Assembly: GCA_026122225.1 (NCBI GenBank)
Contig: JANEZZ010001902.1
Location: 806,001-870,000, forward strand
From: Heloderma charlesbogerti
Taxonomy: Eukaryota > Chordata > Lepidosauria > Squamata > Helodermatidae
Length of the DNA stretch: 64,000 bases
Direction of reading: 5' to 3'
Under the pieces are notes generated by a model that worked only from the letters and a program-made list of their open reading frames with translations, was not told the DNA's origin and made no database searches. The translations under genes were made by a program, and so were the position numbers. This document shows, one piece after another, positions 1-26,110 of the stretch. Within the stretch, counting starts at the first letter, position 1. Each line of letters opens with the position of its first letter.

Positions 1-16278
<16,278 letters not shown>

Positions 16279-16789
16279 ATCTATATTATGCTAGAGTGTA
16301 TTTGTAGGAGAAAAGTCAGCTAATGAAAGCTAGATGAAACAGGGAATGCTCTGGCTTTCAGTGAAGGAGCAAAGGTAACACAATCATGAGATAGAGTTAT
16401 CTTTACAAGTTGTGAGACCAGCTCAGGCCTCCCATGGTATGTAACCTTATGCAAGCACTATAGATAAGGGTCATTAGTTAGGTGAGTTGCAAAATCCATA
16501 GGTTGTGTCATTAGCACGTGAGACTAGGTCGAAACATTCTAGCAACATCTATGGCTCAGTCAGACATTTACCTGGTTGCCAAGGGCCTTCTCATGGGGGT
16601 GGAGCAGGGGCCCCGTCTCCTCTCTGCCACTCAGATAAATTGATGTGTGATGCAGGTGCTCCATACAGACACAGGATCATACAGAAAGCTCATTCATGTA
16701 ATCTTCTCCCCCACCACACTATTTTTGTGGGGGAAGCATCACACAAATCGGACAGCCGTATGATCAGATGTCCACATTACACGTGATGT

Positions 16790-17150
16790 GCCCACTCCTT
16801 CACTATACCAAAGACTTGCTGTACCATAAAATGTCAATCCTAAAGGAAATCAACCCTGACTGCTCATTGGAAGGACAGATAATGAAACTGAAGCTCCAAT
16901 ATTTTGGCCACCTAATGCGAAGAGAAAACTCCCTGGAAAAGACCCTGATGCTGGGAAAGATTGAAGGCAAAAGGAGAAGGGGACGGCAGAGAATGAGATG
17001 GCTAGATAGCATCACCGATGCAATGAATATGAACTTGAGCATGCTCTGGGAGAGAGCGGAGGACAGGAAGGCCTGGCGTGCTATGGTCTATGGGGTCACG
17101 AAGAGTCAGACACGACTGAACAACAGCAACCATAAAATGACTGAATCAGG
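16790..17150 (+). mobile_element. BovB/RTE LINE 3' fragment
   Basis: An open frame reads LKLQYFGHLMRRENSLEKT, KRRRGRQRMRWLDSITDAMN and [20 protein letters not shown]. This is the C-terminus of the BovB (RTE clade) polyprotein. BovB is typical of squamates and, by horizontal transfer, ruminants. Only the last ~120 codons are present. Confidence 0.93.
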
Positions 17151-17170
17151 TCCATAACAGCACTATTTTA

Positions 17171-17597
17171 AAGCTGGGGTTTCTAATGTGTCCATAGATA
17201 CCTCTTTTGGCACCAACCAGGCTGCCTGACCCCATCTGATTTTTATTTTATTACTTATGATTTTTTTAAATTAAAAAATAGCTGGGAGACTGGCATGCTC
17301 CAAAGATAAATTCTGCCTTCCAGCACCATCTTTATTTGGGTTCATAAGAGTGGTTTTATGTTTTGGAGTTCAGACTCCACCTTTGCCTCATACCTAGATT
17401 TTTGGGCAAGTTACTTCTCTTTTGGCCTCACCAGTTTGCTTTCTGGGAAATGAGTGTTTTGTGACCCACCATACCACCATGGCTACTGTTTTATGAATGG
17501 GTAAGCCCCTACTGCAGCCATTTTGTGAAAGTGCCCATGACACTCTCAAAATTCCAAATATGCCCACTGACCCAAAAAGGTTGGGGAGCCCCTGTAA
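17171..17597 (-). mobile_element. hAT-like non-autonomous element (antisense copy)
   Basis: It ends AAAAAGGTTGGGGAGCCCCTG, the complement of the CAGGGGTCCCCAACC terminus at 14215, and its interior is collinear with that copy. Non-coding. Confidence 0.7.
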
Positions 17598-18094
17598 ATC
17601 ATCAGGCTCTAGCAAATACTTGCAAACATGCCTCTTTATTTAATCTAAATATTTATATACTGCCTTCAGACAAATGCTCTTAGGGTGGCTGATGAGCAGC
17701 TAAGAATGATTTAAAATATATAAACTGAAACATGTTAAAACAGCACAGTAAAAAGCAACAGGAGCAATCAAATCCAAACAGTGGTGACAATAGCAGAGAT
17801 CATTACAGTGAATGGTCTCGACCTATGGAGCAGCTGCATAAGTAGAGCAGCTCACTGGATCAGGAAGTGAAGCCCCACATGCCAGCTCAAGCCCTTGTGT
17901 AAACAGATAATCTGACCTGACTCTATGACACCATTGTGTTATGCAGTGGCAGCTGTTAGAAGGCTCTGCCCTGGAGTGAGAAAGGCATATGGTCCACTCC
18001 CAAGGTCCTTACAGTGGCATCCTCAGCTTCTAAGGCCATTTTCATATGTGACAATAAAAAGTATGCCTGCTCCATGCTATTTGTGCTACATAGG

Positions 18095-18385
18095 AATATT
18101 ATTTATTTATTTATTTATTTATTCATTCAATTTATTTATTTATTATTACATTTATATCCCGCCATTTTGCCTCTTTAAGAAATGCAAGGCAGCGTACATA
18201 ATCCTCCTCCTCCTCCTCTCCATTTTATCCTCACAACAACAACCCTGTGAGGTGGGTTGGGCTGAGAGTCTGTGACTGGCCCAAAGTCACCCAGTGAGCT
18301 TCCATGGCCAAGTGGGGATTAGAACCCGGATCTCCCGGCTCCCAGTCCAACACTCTAGCCACTACACCACACTGGCTCTTAGATG
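18095..18385 (-). mobile_element. tRNA-derived SINE (antisense)
   Basis: On the minus strand it reads GTAGTGGCTAGAGTGTTGGA (box A region) and GGGTTCTAATCCC (box B). The body carries TGACTTTGGGCCAGTCACAG and the 3' end GGGATATAAATGTAATAATA with AAAT repeats. The tail resembles the L2 3' end at about 31405, suggesting L2-dependent mobilisation (inference). Confidence 0.85.
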
Positions 18386-19289
18386 AATATTGTTCATCTA
18401 AGATCAACTGTGGAGGAGAATGCCAATCTACTTCCTAGCCAATGTAGTTTACATCAGCATAATAGACTCAGGTTTAAGCTAAGTTTGCAAATATCCACAA
18501 GAGCTCACCATTTTTTTTTTTTTTACTAGCCTGCTTGCCCAGCAAAGCAATGTTAAGAAAAAGGGATCCTCTTCCATGTGAGAAAAGCTTTCCTGTCTGG
18601 ACACCTAAAGGCAATTCATTTACTACATGTGACTTTGGGTACTTCCAGATGAGGTGCTTCTTGTGAAATGACATGCCTCGTTCATGGGAGACATTTTATC
18701 GGGTATGTGCGTCCAAGTAACAGGTGTTTCTAGACAGAGGGCTCTTAGTGCTACCAATGAGAACGCACTGTGCAGCTATTATGTCTTTTTTCTTAATGGA
18801 TTTTCTGCAGGAAGAGAAAATACATAAGAAGTGGTGGGAAAATGTCTAAATCCCCCATATAATTCTGTGAATGAGACAGAGCAATGGTGCCATAAAAGTC
18901 TTGTCTGGAAGCACCTGACTCTGTTTTCCATTTACAAGCCTTCCATGTTTTCCCACAATTTTCCCCATCTTTTTTCTTACCACATACACACAAATCCTTG
19001 AAGGGGTGAAAGACGGAATACTTGCACAATGTCTTTTGACTGATAGCACTAGGAGCTGTCTGCCTGGAAGCTCCTTAAGTGAATAGCTATGGTATGTACA
19101 TATCCTGATTTAAGCACTATATATGCTTCATATCATCTATGGAAATGCCTTAATGCGTGTTACAAAGTCCTGTGTTTATGTGGAACTGGCAATTTGAAAA
19201 CATAATAATTGTTATAATAAACGTTTGTATAGCACTTTAAGCGTCCAAAGCATTTCACAGGCATTACCTAGTTAAAACCCTTGCAACAA

Positions 19290-19335
19290 CACCTTGTCGG
19301 CCCCTTCCAACCCTACTATTCTATGATTCAGTATT
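19290..19335 (+). mobile_element. CR1 3'-terminal remnant
   Basis: CCCCTTCCAACCCTACTATT and CTATGATTC form the classic CR1 3' end, also present in full at about 24925-24960. Only the last few dozen bases remain, inside a MIR-like repeat. Confidence 0.7.
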
Positions 19336-19609
19336 ATTATGCCCCTGTGATGAAATGGGGGGGGGGCTGACTGAGGGAGTGTGTCTAGGCTAAGGTCACC
19401 TAGCGAGGCCATGACTGAGATTCAAACCAAGTAATTTCTGATCCTCAGATCAGCCTCGTACCAAATTCGTTAGGCCAGATCTCTGTAAAAACCAAAAAAC
19501 CACATTGGTTTGGTAGCTCAAGAAGAAAGCACTCTGTACACACGGAGAAGCGCCCTTCTCTTTCCCACTACTGTACATAAATGAGCCCTGACATTCAAAC
19601 AAAACAAAA

Positions 19610-19935
19610 CAGGCGCGGGGGCTGAGCCCTGGCAAACCTCCCCAACGCAACCAAGAATGCCCAACCGAGCTCTGCCTAAGCGGGTCCGCGCCTTACGGCA
19701 GTAGCGACAACTCGCCCCATTCTCCGGGCGTGCTCAGTCAGAACGCGCACCAATCGACCGGTAGGAGGCGCTCTAACGCCTGTGGAAGAGAGACGAGGGC
19801 GGGACTTGCCTTTCTGCAGAGATTTCCGGTCGATCTCGCTAGTTACGAAGAGGCTCTTCTTTTTCAAAGAGTTCCTGTCGCATGTAGGATCCTGTATCTG
19901 CGGGGCAAGAGTGGCAGAAGTACCACGGAACCCAT
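19610..19935. promoter_or_regulatory. CpG-rich island, no assigned gene
   Basis: A sharply CpG-dense block (GGCGCGGGG, GGGTCCGCGCC, AGAACGCGCACC, TTACGAAG) within AT-rich DNA. It contains a CCAAT box (19750-19754), a GC box GGGCGGGA (19797-19804) and an ETS-like TTCCGG (19824-19829). A short frame MPKNSKTGK starts at 19934 and runs to a possible AAG|GTTAGA donor. It looks like a housekeeping-type promoter about 3.3 kb upstream of the OTC start codon and 6 kb upstream of RPGR. The transcript is unknown. Confidence 0.6.
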
Positions 19936-20089
19936 GCCAAAAAACAGTAAAACAGGCAAGGTTAGAGGATTTCTTGCAGTGTTTTGAAATAACATTTTTT
20001 TCTCCTACCATTTTTTCTGTTTTCTTCACTGGACGAGCCTGTTCTGAACTCTAGTTTTTAAAAGCAGGTGGTGGGGAAAAGGTAATGAA

Positions 20090-20197
20090 GGGCGCAATCC
20101 TATGCATGTTTGGACAGAGAAAAGGCCTACAAAACTGGCCGGGGAATGCTGGGAGTTGTAGGCCTTTTCTCTGTCTAAACATGCATAGGATTGCACC
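20090..20197. repeat. Hairpin MITE, family A
   Basis: Ends GGCGCAATCCTATGCATG and CATGCATAGGATTGCACC, with inner arms AGAGAAAAGGCCTAC and GTAGGCCTTTTCTCT. TTA follows the right end; the left copy of the duplication is mutated. Confidence 0.85.
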
Positions 20198-20539
20198 TTA
20201 AACTGTTGGTGGGTGGGAAGAAGTCACACAACAGAGAAGATTAAAGCTGGCATTCAGCATGTGAGTTTATTATGTTTATTAAGAACAACCAATAAACATT
20301 TTGGAAACTGCTTCTTCTTCTCCCTTAAAGGGATGGACGTAGTGGTGGAGAATGATTTACATTGCCCTCAACTCTTTGGGGAATATAGGTAGGATAAAAA
20401 TAAAAACAGCAAAATGTCTTGTAGCAGCTTAAAGATTAACAAATTTAGTATGGGACAAGCTTTCATGGATTATAGTCCACCTCATCAGATGACGTGGTCT
20501 TTAGTCTACGAAATCTTATGCCATAATAAATTTGTTCCT

Positions 20540-21175
20540 CTTTAAGATGCCTTGGTGGTCCTCGATCTCAACCGCCTACCTAGCAACCTAAATTTGGCTT
20601 CCAGGACCTCATGAATACATTTCCCCACATCGTTGGTACCAACTTGGACCACGACCACTGACTCCACCCCAGCACTATCTACTAGGCTATCTAGACAGTG
20701 CATGACATCTGCAACCTTCGCACCAGGCAAGCAATTCACCATGCCATCTACACGGCTATCACAAACCCAGCTGTCTATGTATCTAATGATCAAATCTTCC
20801 ACTACCACAAGCCCCCTTGCCCCGGAGGCACGTCCTCAGTGCGAGAAGATATTTGTTCGTCTTCCAAGGAATGGATCCCTTCTAAGGCATCATTTCCCTC
20901 TTCCTCAGAATGATGCTCTCCTTCCCTGAGACCCACATTCTCCATGATGGCAAAGGAGCTGTCACGCTGGGAGTGGGACACAGCTAATAGGTCCCTGAAA
21001 GTCTCATCCACCAACCTCTCTGACTCTCTTAACTTCTCCAGGTCAGCAACCTTGGCCTCAAGGGAACAAACGTGTTTCCTGAGAGCCAGTAGCTCACTAC
21101 ACCGAGTACACACCCACGCCTTCTGTCCAGCAGGTAGAAAGTCATACATTAGGCACTCAGGGCAATACAATGGAT
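20540..21175 (-). pseudogene. CR1-type LINE ORF1 remnant: zinc motif, coiled coil, SGNH esterase
   Basis: The minus-strand frame at 21170-20802 starts with YCPEC and WVCTRC (a CxxC...CxxC zinc motif), then a Leu/Glu-rich coiled-coil stretch. A +1 shift at about 20805 leads into VVVEDLIIRYIDS, VNCLPGAKVADV and VVVVQVGTNDVGK. This is the layout of CR1 ORF1 with an SGNH hydrolase (esterase) domain. The nucleophile block normally reads GDS; here it is EDL, so the esterase would be inactive even without the frameshift. The matching ORF2 is not adjacent. Confidence 0.8.
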
Positions 21176-23399
21176 AGCCCCTGCCCCCCTACTGGCTTTC
21201 AACCTTCACAACTGGTTTGTTATTTGAGTATGTTTTCCCTAGGAACTTAGTTGTTTACTATGAGAAGGTGGGGAAATTATTTATAGTTATTTATTTACAG
21301 TTACTTACTGTGAGTACAGAATAGAAAAGAAAGAGTTGACTGCCTCAGCTTCCTCATCCTGTTGCTAAATTTCATAGTTGCTTAGCTCAGTTGTTTGCTG
21401 ATATTTTGTCTCCTGCCTCCTTATCTATATAGATATGCCCAACTGCTGCTGCAGTGAATCTGATTGAAGGGCTTCATTTGAAAAGCAAGGGAGGCTGTGT
21501 GTGACTTCCTGATCAGCACTGACTTTCAGTGGCTGGGAATGTAGGTCAGTTGGACCCCCAGGGAATGGCAATTCCTATTTAGGAAGGAGGACTCTTAACA
21601 GTAGTGAATAGGAGACCTATTGAGGGGAGATCCTCTATTCAATGGGTTATTGGAGGGGACAGCAGACAAAGGGTAGGTGATTTGGGAAGGCTGTGGCTTG
21701 CAAGGTCTGGATCCTTTTTCTGTGTGTTTTTTTAAATTTAAATGATATGCTGAACTCTTAAACTTGCTTTATTTAATGAACTGCTTTTTAAGACCTAAAG
21801 CCTGAGCCTAAACTGAGCCCAATCTGAAGCTAGCCTGCACTTGCTTTAAGCAGTCTCTTATTCTTCCCTTTCAAACCTCCGTTTGAGGTTAGTTTAAAAT
21901 ATGCAGCTGAGGTTCCTTTCAACCACTCAAGGGGTTTTGTTAATGCAAGGCTACAAGGCCTGTAAGTTCTTGCTGGATTCCTGCCTGCCCACCGCAATAT
22001 TTAGTTCTGGTAAGTTTGTAAGGGGTTATCCCTCTGAAGTTTAGCTGTGGCCTTGTTTTGGCTTCAGCTGCTATTTATCCATTTGAAATTATTACCTGAG
22101 GTACTTTAACAAATAATTAAGTAATTTCACTTACCTTTCCCTCACATAGTTGCTTAACTCGCTTGTTTGCTGATGCTTTGTCCCTGGGGCTTAAAACAAC
22201 AATTCCCCCACTCCTATCTTTTAGGCTTAATGTTATGTTGTCCATCTCTAAAATGGACAAATGTTTCTGGAAAGTTTTCTTCATGCTTAATTTGTCCATC
22301 ATATAATGCATGTGATGTGTGGCTTAACTAATTTTTTTGAGGGTTCTTGCTTTCCAGTTGTCCAGATGGTGTTGATCTGTGGTTGCTGGATATCATATGG
22401 CATTAGCTGGTGGCAGGGAACTTGTAAGTACAAGCAAAAGCTGTACACTTTAGAATCTAAAGTTTAGATGAACAGAGCATTTTTGTGGGCTCTAGGTCCC
22501 ACCAAGCTTTGCCTCTTGACCCTTAAGTTGCCACCCTGTTCAAAAGGAAGGGATGTGTCTTTACACACATCTCCCCTAAGATCCTTATGCCAAAGAGAGC
22601 CTATTGATTCTCTGTTGCTCAAGGGCACACACACCAGCACTCAGAATTGGTGGCTGAATGGTGCAGCACAGCTTCTTAAAATGTTGGCCTAGCTTGTGGA
22701 GGGAGATACCATCTGGGCTCCACTTCATGCAGGAAAATACATGCAAGGTTGTTATAGAGGAGAAGATAGAGGGAATGTTGTCAGCTCATATGGATAGATG
22801 GATGAGTGCCTGCCTGCACATTACCATGTAAAGCAGCCTTCACCAACTTGGTGCCCTTGTGATGAATGAAATGACAAAGTTCCCTTTATTGTGATTATTA
22901 TGTAACAGTCTGTGCATAAGTAATGGCTGTTCTCTTCCTTTCCACCCCCACCCCCGAAGTACTTGTGGATGGATGCCTTTGTATAACCTATCTAGCCTAC
23001 TGATCTTTCCTTTAAAGGGTAGAGAACCACATTCCTGTCTTTGTTATATTAAGCTGTGCCCTGCTCTGATGTACAGTTTGGATCTGGCTTTGATTGCATT
23101 CTGTTGTGAATGGATCCACTTGGTTTCTTTCAGATGGAAATGTTAGGGATGTGAGCATGCTGATGTGCATGGTTTCTCTTCTTACAACAGAAGGGGCATA
23201 AGGATAGTAGGGGAGATATGTATGAAGACTTCAGTCAAGACAGGAAAACATAGTACTAAGAATGGGAGATGAGGAAAAGGATGCAAAAGACGATGCTGAA
23301 ATAACAAGATGTACCATGCATAACAAGGTGTGCCATGCAGTCTTGATAAGTGCTGGTTGGCTGTAGGATGCAAAGAGTAACAATTCCTGAGAACTGGCT

Positions 23400-24961
23400 C
23401 TGGCTAAGTGCGAAGACAGGCACCTTCCAAGATGGGTGGGAGTTCTTAAAAAAGGAAATTCTCAAGGCACAATTACAAACAATTCCAACAAGAAAAAAAG
23501 GTGGAAGACAACAAAAGAAGCCGATGTGGCTTCACAAAAAGATGACCTGAAAACAAAAAAGGACACATATAGGAAGTGGAAGGAAGGCCAGGCAACATAG
23601 GAAGAGTACAGGCAGGTAGCACAGAATTGCGGGGCTGGCACCAGGAAGGCTAAAGCTGAGAACTAGCTGAGGTTAGTGAGGGATGCTAAAAGCAACAAAA
23701 AACTTTTTGTTTTTGACAGAGGAAGACAGAGGAAAAAAATGTTGGTTCAGCTATTAAATAAGGATGGCAAAATGATAACAGATGACAAAGAAAAGGCAGA
23801 AGTGCTCAGTTCCTACTTTGGCTCAGTCTTCTCCCAAAAGAGGATCTATGACCCCCCTGGCAAAGGCGAAGTACAGGCTGAAGGGGCAGGATTGCAGCTT
23901 GAGATCGATAGACATATGGTCAAGGAACACCTCGTTACTTTGAATGAGTTCAAATCTCCAGGGCCAGATGAACTGCATCCTAGATTAATAAAGGAACTGG
24001 CAGAAGAACTCTCAGAACCACTGTCTATTCTCCTTGAGCAATCATGGAGGATGGGTGAAGTGCCAGATGACTGGAGGAAGGCTAATGTTGTCCCTATCTT
24101 CAAAAAGGGTAAAAAGGAGGAACCTGGGAACTACAGACCAGTCAGTCTGACATCAATCCCTGGGAAAATTCTGGAGCAGATGATAAAGCAATCCATCTGC
24201 AAGCAACTTGAAAACAATGCAGTGATTGCTCGAAGCCAACATGGATTTGTCAAAAACAAATCCTGCCAGATGAATCTGATTTCAGTTTTTGATCAGGTAA
24301 CTTCCCTCGTGGCCTGTGAGAATGCTGTGGGCATAATATACCTCGACTTCAGCAAAGCTTTCGACAAAGTGCCCCATGATATCCTGATGAGCAAACTAGC
24401 TCAAAGTGGGCTAGATGAAACAACAATCCGGTGGATCCACAGTTGGCTACAGAATCGGACTCAAAGAGTGCTTATGAATGGGACCTTCTCAAACTGGGAG
24501 AGGTAATGAGTGGGGTACCGCAGGGCTCAGTCCTGGGCCCAGTGCTCTTCAACATTTTTCTTAATGACTTGGAGGAGGAGGTGCAGGTTTCAACCCTCAA
24601 GAAACGCTGGTCAAATTTGCAGATGACACAAAATTGGGCGGGATAGTCAATACTTTGGAAGACAGAAACAAAAATCAAAGTGATCTTGATAGACTGGAGC
24701 GCTAGGCAGAAAACAACAGAATGACATTTAATAGGGATAATTGCCAAGTTCTGCACCTGACTTCCTGACTGTTAGAGCAATACAACAATGGAACCAATGA
24801 CCTAGGGAGGTGGTGGGCTCTCCCACACTGGAGGCATTCAAGATGAGGCTGGACAGCCATCTATCAGGGATGCTCTGACTTGGATTCCTGCATTGAGCAA
24901 GGGGGTTGGACTCGATGGTCTTGAAGGTCCCTTCCAACCCTGCTATTCTATGATTCTATGA
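23400..24961 (+). pseudogene. CR1 LINE ORF2 (reverse transcriptase) relic with intact 3' end
   Basis: A 276-codon frame reads WRKANVVPIFKKGKKEEPGN, YRPVSLTSIPGKILEQ, SQHGFVKNKSCQ and YLDFSKAFDKVPHDIL. A one-base shift at about 24502 leads into [20 protein letters not shown], and a second near 24600 into [10 protein letters not shown]. After NCQVLHL (about 24758) sequence is deleted. The element then ends in GGACTCGATGGTCTTGAAGG, CCCTTCCAACCC and TATTCTATGATTCTATGA. CR1 clade; dead. Confidence 0.93.
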
Positions 24962-25321
24962 CTCAAAGGAAGCCCCCCCCCTTCTCCCCAAGTGTATAAG
25001 AACCTGGAGGACAAAGAAGGAAGTTGGAGATACCCCAGATCCTGGACAAAGTGTGTGCTTAAGTACTCCTGGTCCTTCCTTACGTTATACCTTTGCCTGG
25101 CCAGCATAAGTAGCGTGTTTGTAAGTATGAATAGGTAGCTCACTGTTGCTTCTTTATTTCCCTTTGGGTTTGGGTGGTGTCTCATCTGCCATCCTGGTAA
25201 TAAAGCTTTAAATTTGTAACTTTGGTGTGCTCTTTTTCAATTCCACCGTTACAATGTCCCAGGAACCTCAACCTGATCAACCGAGATGTCTTGTTTGGTC
25301 AAACAAACAAACTACCTGTCA

Positions 25322-25432
25322 CACCCTCCAGCTGTGTTGGACTATAACTCCATCAGCTATTGGCGAAGCTGGCCAGGGGTGATGGGAGCTGTACCCCCAA
25401 CACATGTGGAAGGCATCAGGTGGGGGAAGCCT
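25322..25432. repeat. Hairpin MITE, hAT-like family B (left end truncated)
   Basis: CACCCTCCAGCTGTGTTGGA faces CCAACACATGTGGAAGGCAT, and the right end continues CAGGTGGGGGAAG. It belongs with the copies at 12026 and 26312. Confidence 0.75.
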
Positions 25433-25736
25433 GATTGAAAGCCTCCCCCATTAAGTCCACCGGGCATGATCATCTCAAAGCACTACAACAGTAGTCATCT
25501 GCCTGCTTTATTTGGGTTGGACATCAATTTCTCCATTCGTCGCGTTCACGCTCATAGTTTACTAACCGCAATCGGAAATTCACATACAGCGCTATTCAGT
25601 GTCTTGCGGACCTTAAAAGAAGTGTCCGTACTTTTTTGCATTTCAGTTGTCTCTGACAACACGGTTCACATCCTCCCCCCCCCCCTTTCTGCTAGAAAAC
25701 TATTAAAACTCCGTCCTAAACTATAATCGGAGAGGC

Positions 25737-26110
25737 TTGCTGGGGGCGGCGGCGGCGGCGGGGGGGGGTAGTGGAGTCTTTATGGTGCCTAGAGGTTACG
25801 CTCTACACCGGCTTGGAAGCCACTCTCTATGGTGGAGCCAGCCTCCGTTGCTAGTGGCAGGCGGTTTGTTTACTTCCGGGCTCCGGGCGGCTCAGTCTAC
25901 GGCCTAGGCACCTCCCCCTCCCCCCTCCAGACTGTCATGGGGGAGGCCGAGGAGCAGGTGCCCGGTGAGTCCCCGTCCCCCCCGTCTCGGGAAGTTGGTT
26001 GGTTGGTGCCGGCGACCCTCTGCTGTTTCTGTCGTCATCCGCGGTGTCCGCGAGGGGAGCGCGTGGCGGGATCCCCACTTCCTCCTATTGTTCTCTTCCC
26101 CCCTCTGTGT
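25737..26110 (+). promoter_or_regulatory. RPGR: RPGR CpG-island promoter and 5' UTR
   Basis: A CpG-dense block surrounds the RPGR start codon. It includes a (GGC)n/G-run at 25745-25768, an ETS-type ACTTCCGG at 25872-25879 and GGGCGG at 25885-25890. No TATA box is evident. An in-frame upstream ATG at 25829 has a poor context (T at -3), whereas ATG at 25937 has G at -3 and G at +4. The exact transcription start is not resolvable. Confidence 0.75.
25937..25964 (+). CDS. RPGR: RPGR exon 1 (coding part)
   Basis: ATG GGG GAG GCC GAG GAG CAG GTG CCC G encodes MGEAEEQVP, in register with human MREPEELMP, before a GTGAGT donor. It contributes 28 coding nucleotides, as in human. Confidence 0.92.

Larger units (their letters stand above)
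16279..25936. other. OTC-RPGR intergenic region (head to head)
   Basis: It separates the two start codons by about 9.7 kb. It contains BovB, hAT-like, SINE and CR1 relics, a MITE, an unassigned CpG island (19610-19935) and the RPGR promoter. About 17640-17775 looks like another antisense LINE tail (TTTATATACTGCCTTCAGAC). About 19200-19440 resembles a MIR-like element (AAGGTCACCTAGCGAGGCCA) interrupted by a CR1 end. 21200-23200 is mostly unassigned. Confidence 0.75.

Noticed and set aside
18320..18385. tRNA gene
   Set aside because: The A and B boxes belong to a SINE head; there is no cloverleaf with paired acceptor stem. The same applies at 36385 and 61529.
19934..19987. MPKNSKTGK as an eIF1A-like first exon
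   Set aside because: Only the first four residues resemble eIF1A (MPKNKGK); no second exon was seen nearby. Kept only as part of the CpG-island observation.
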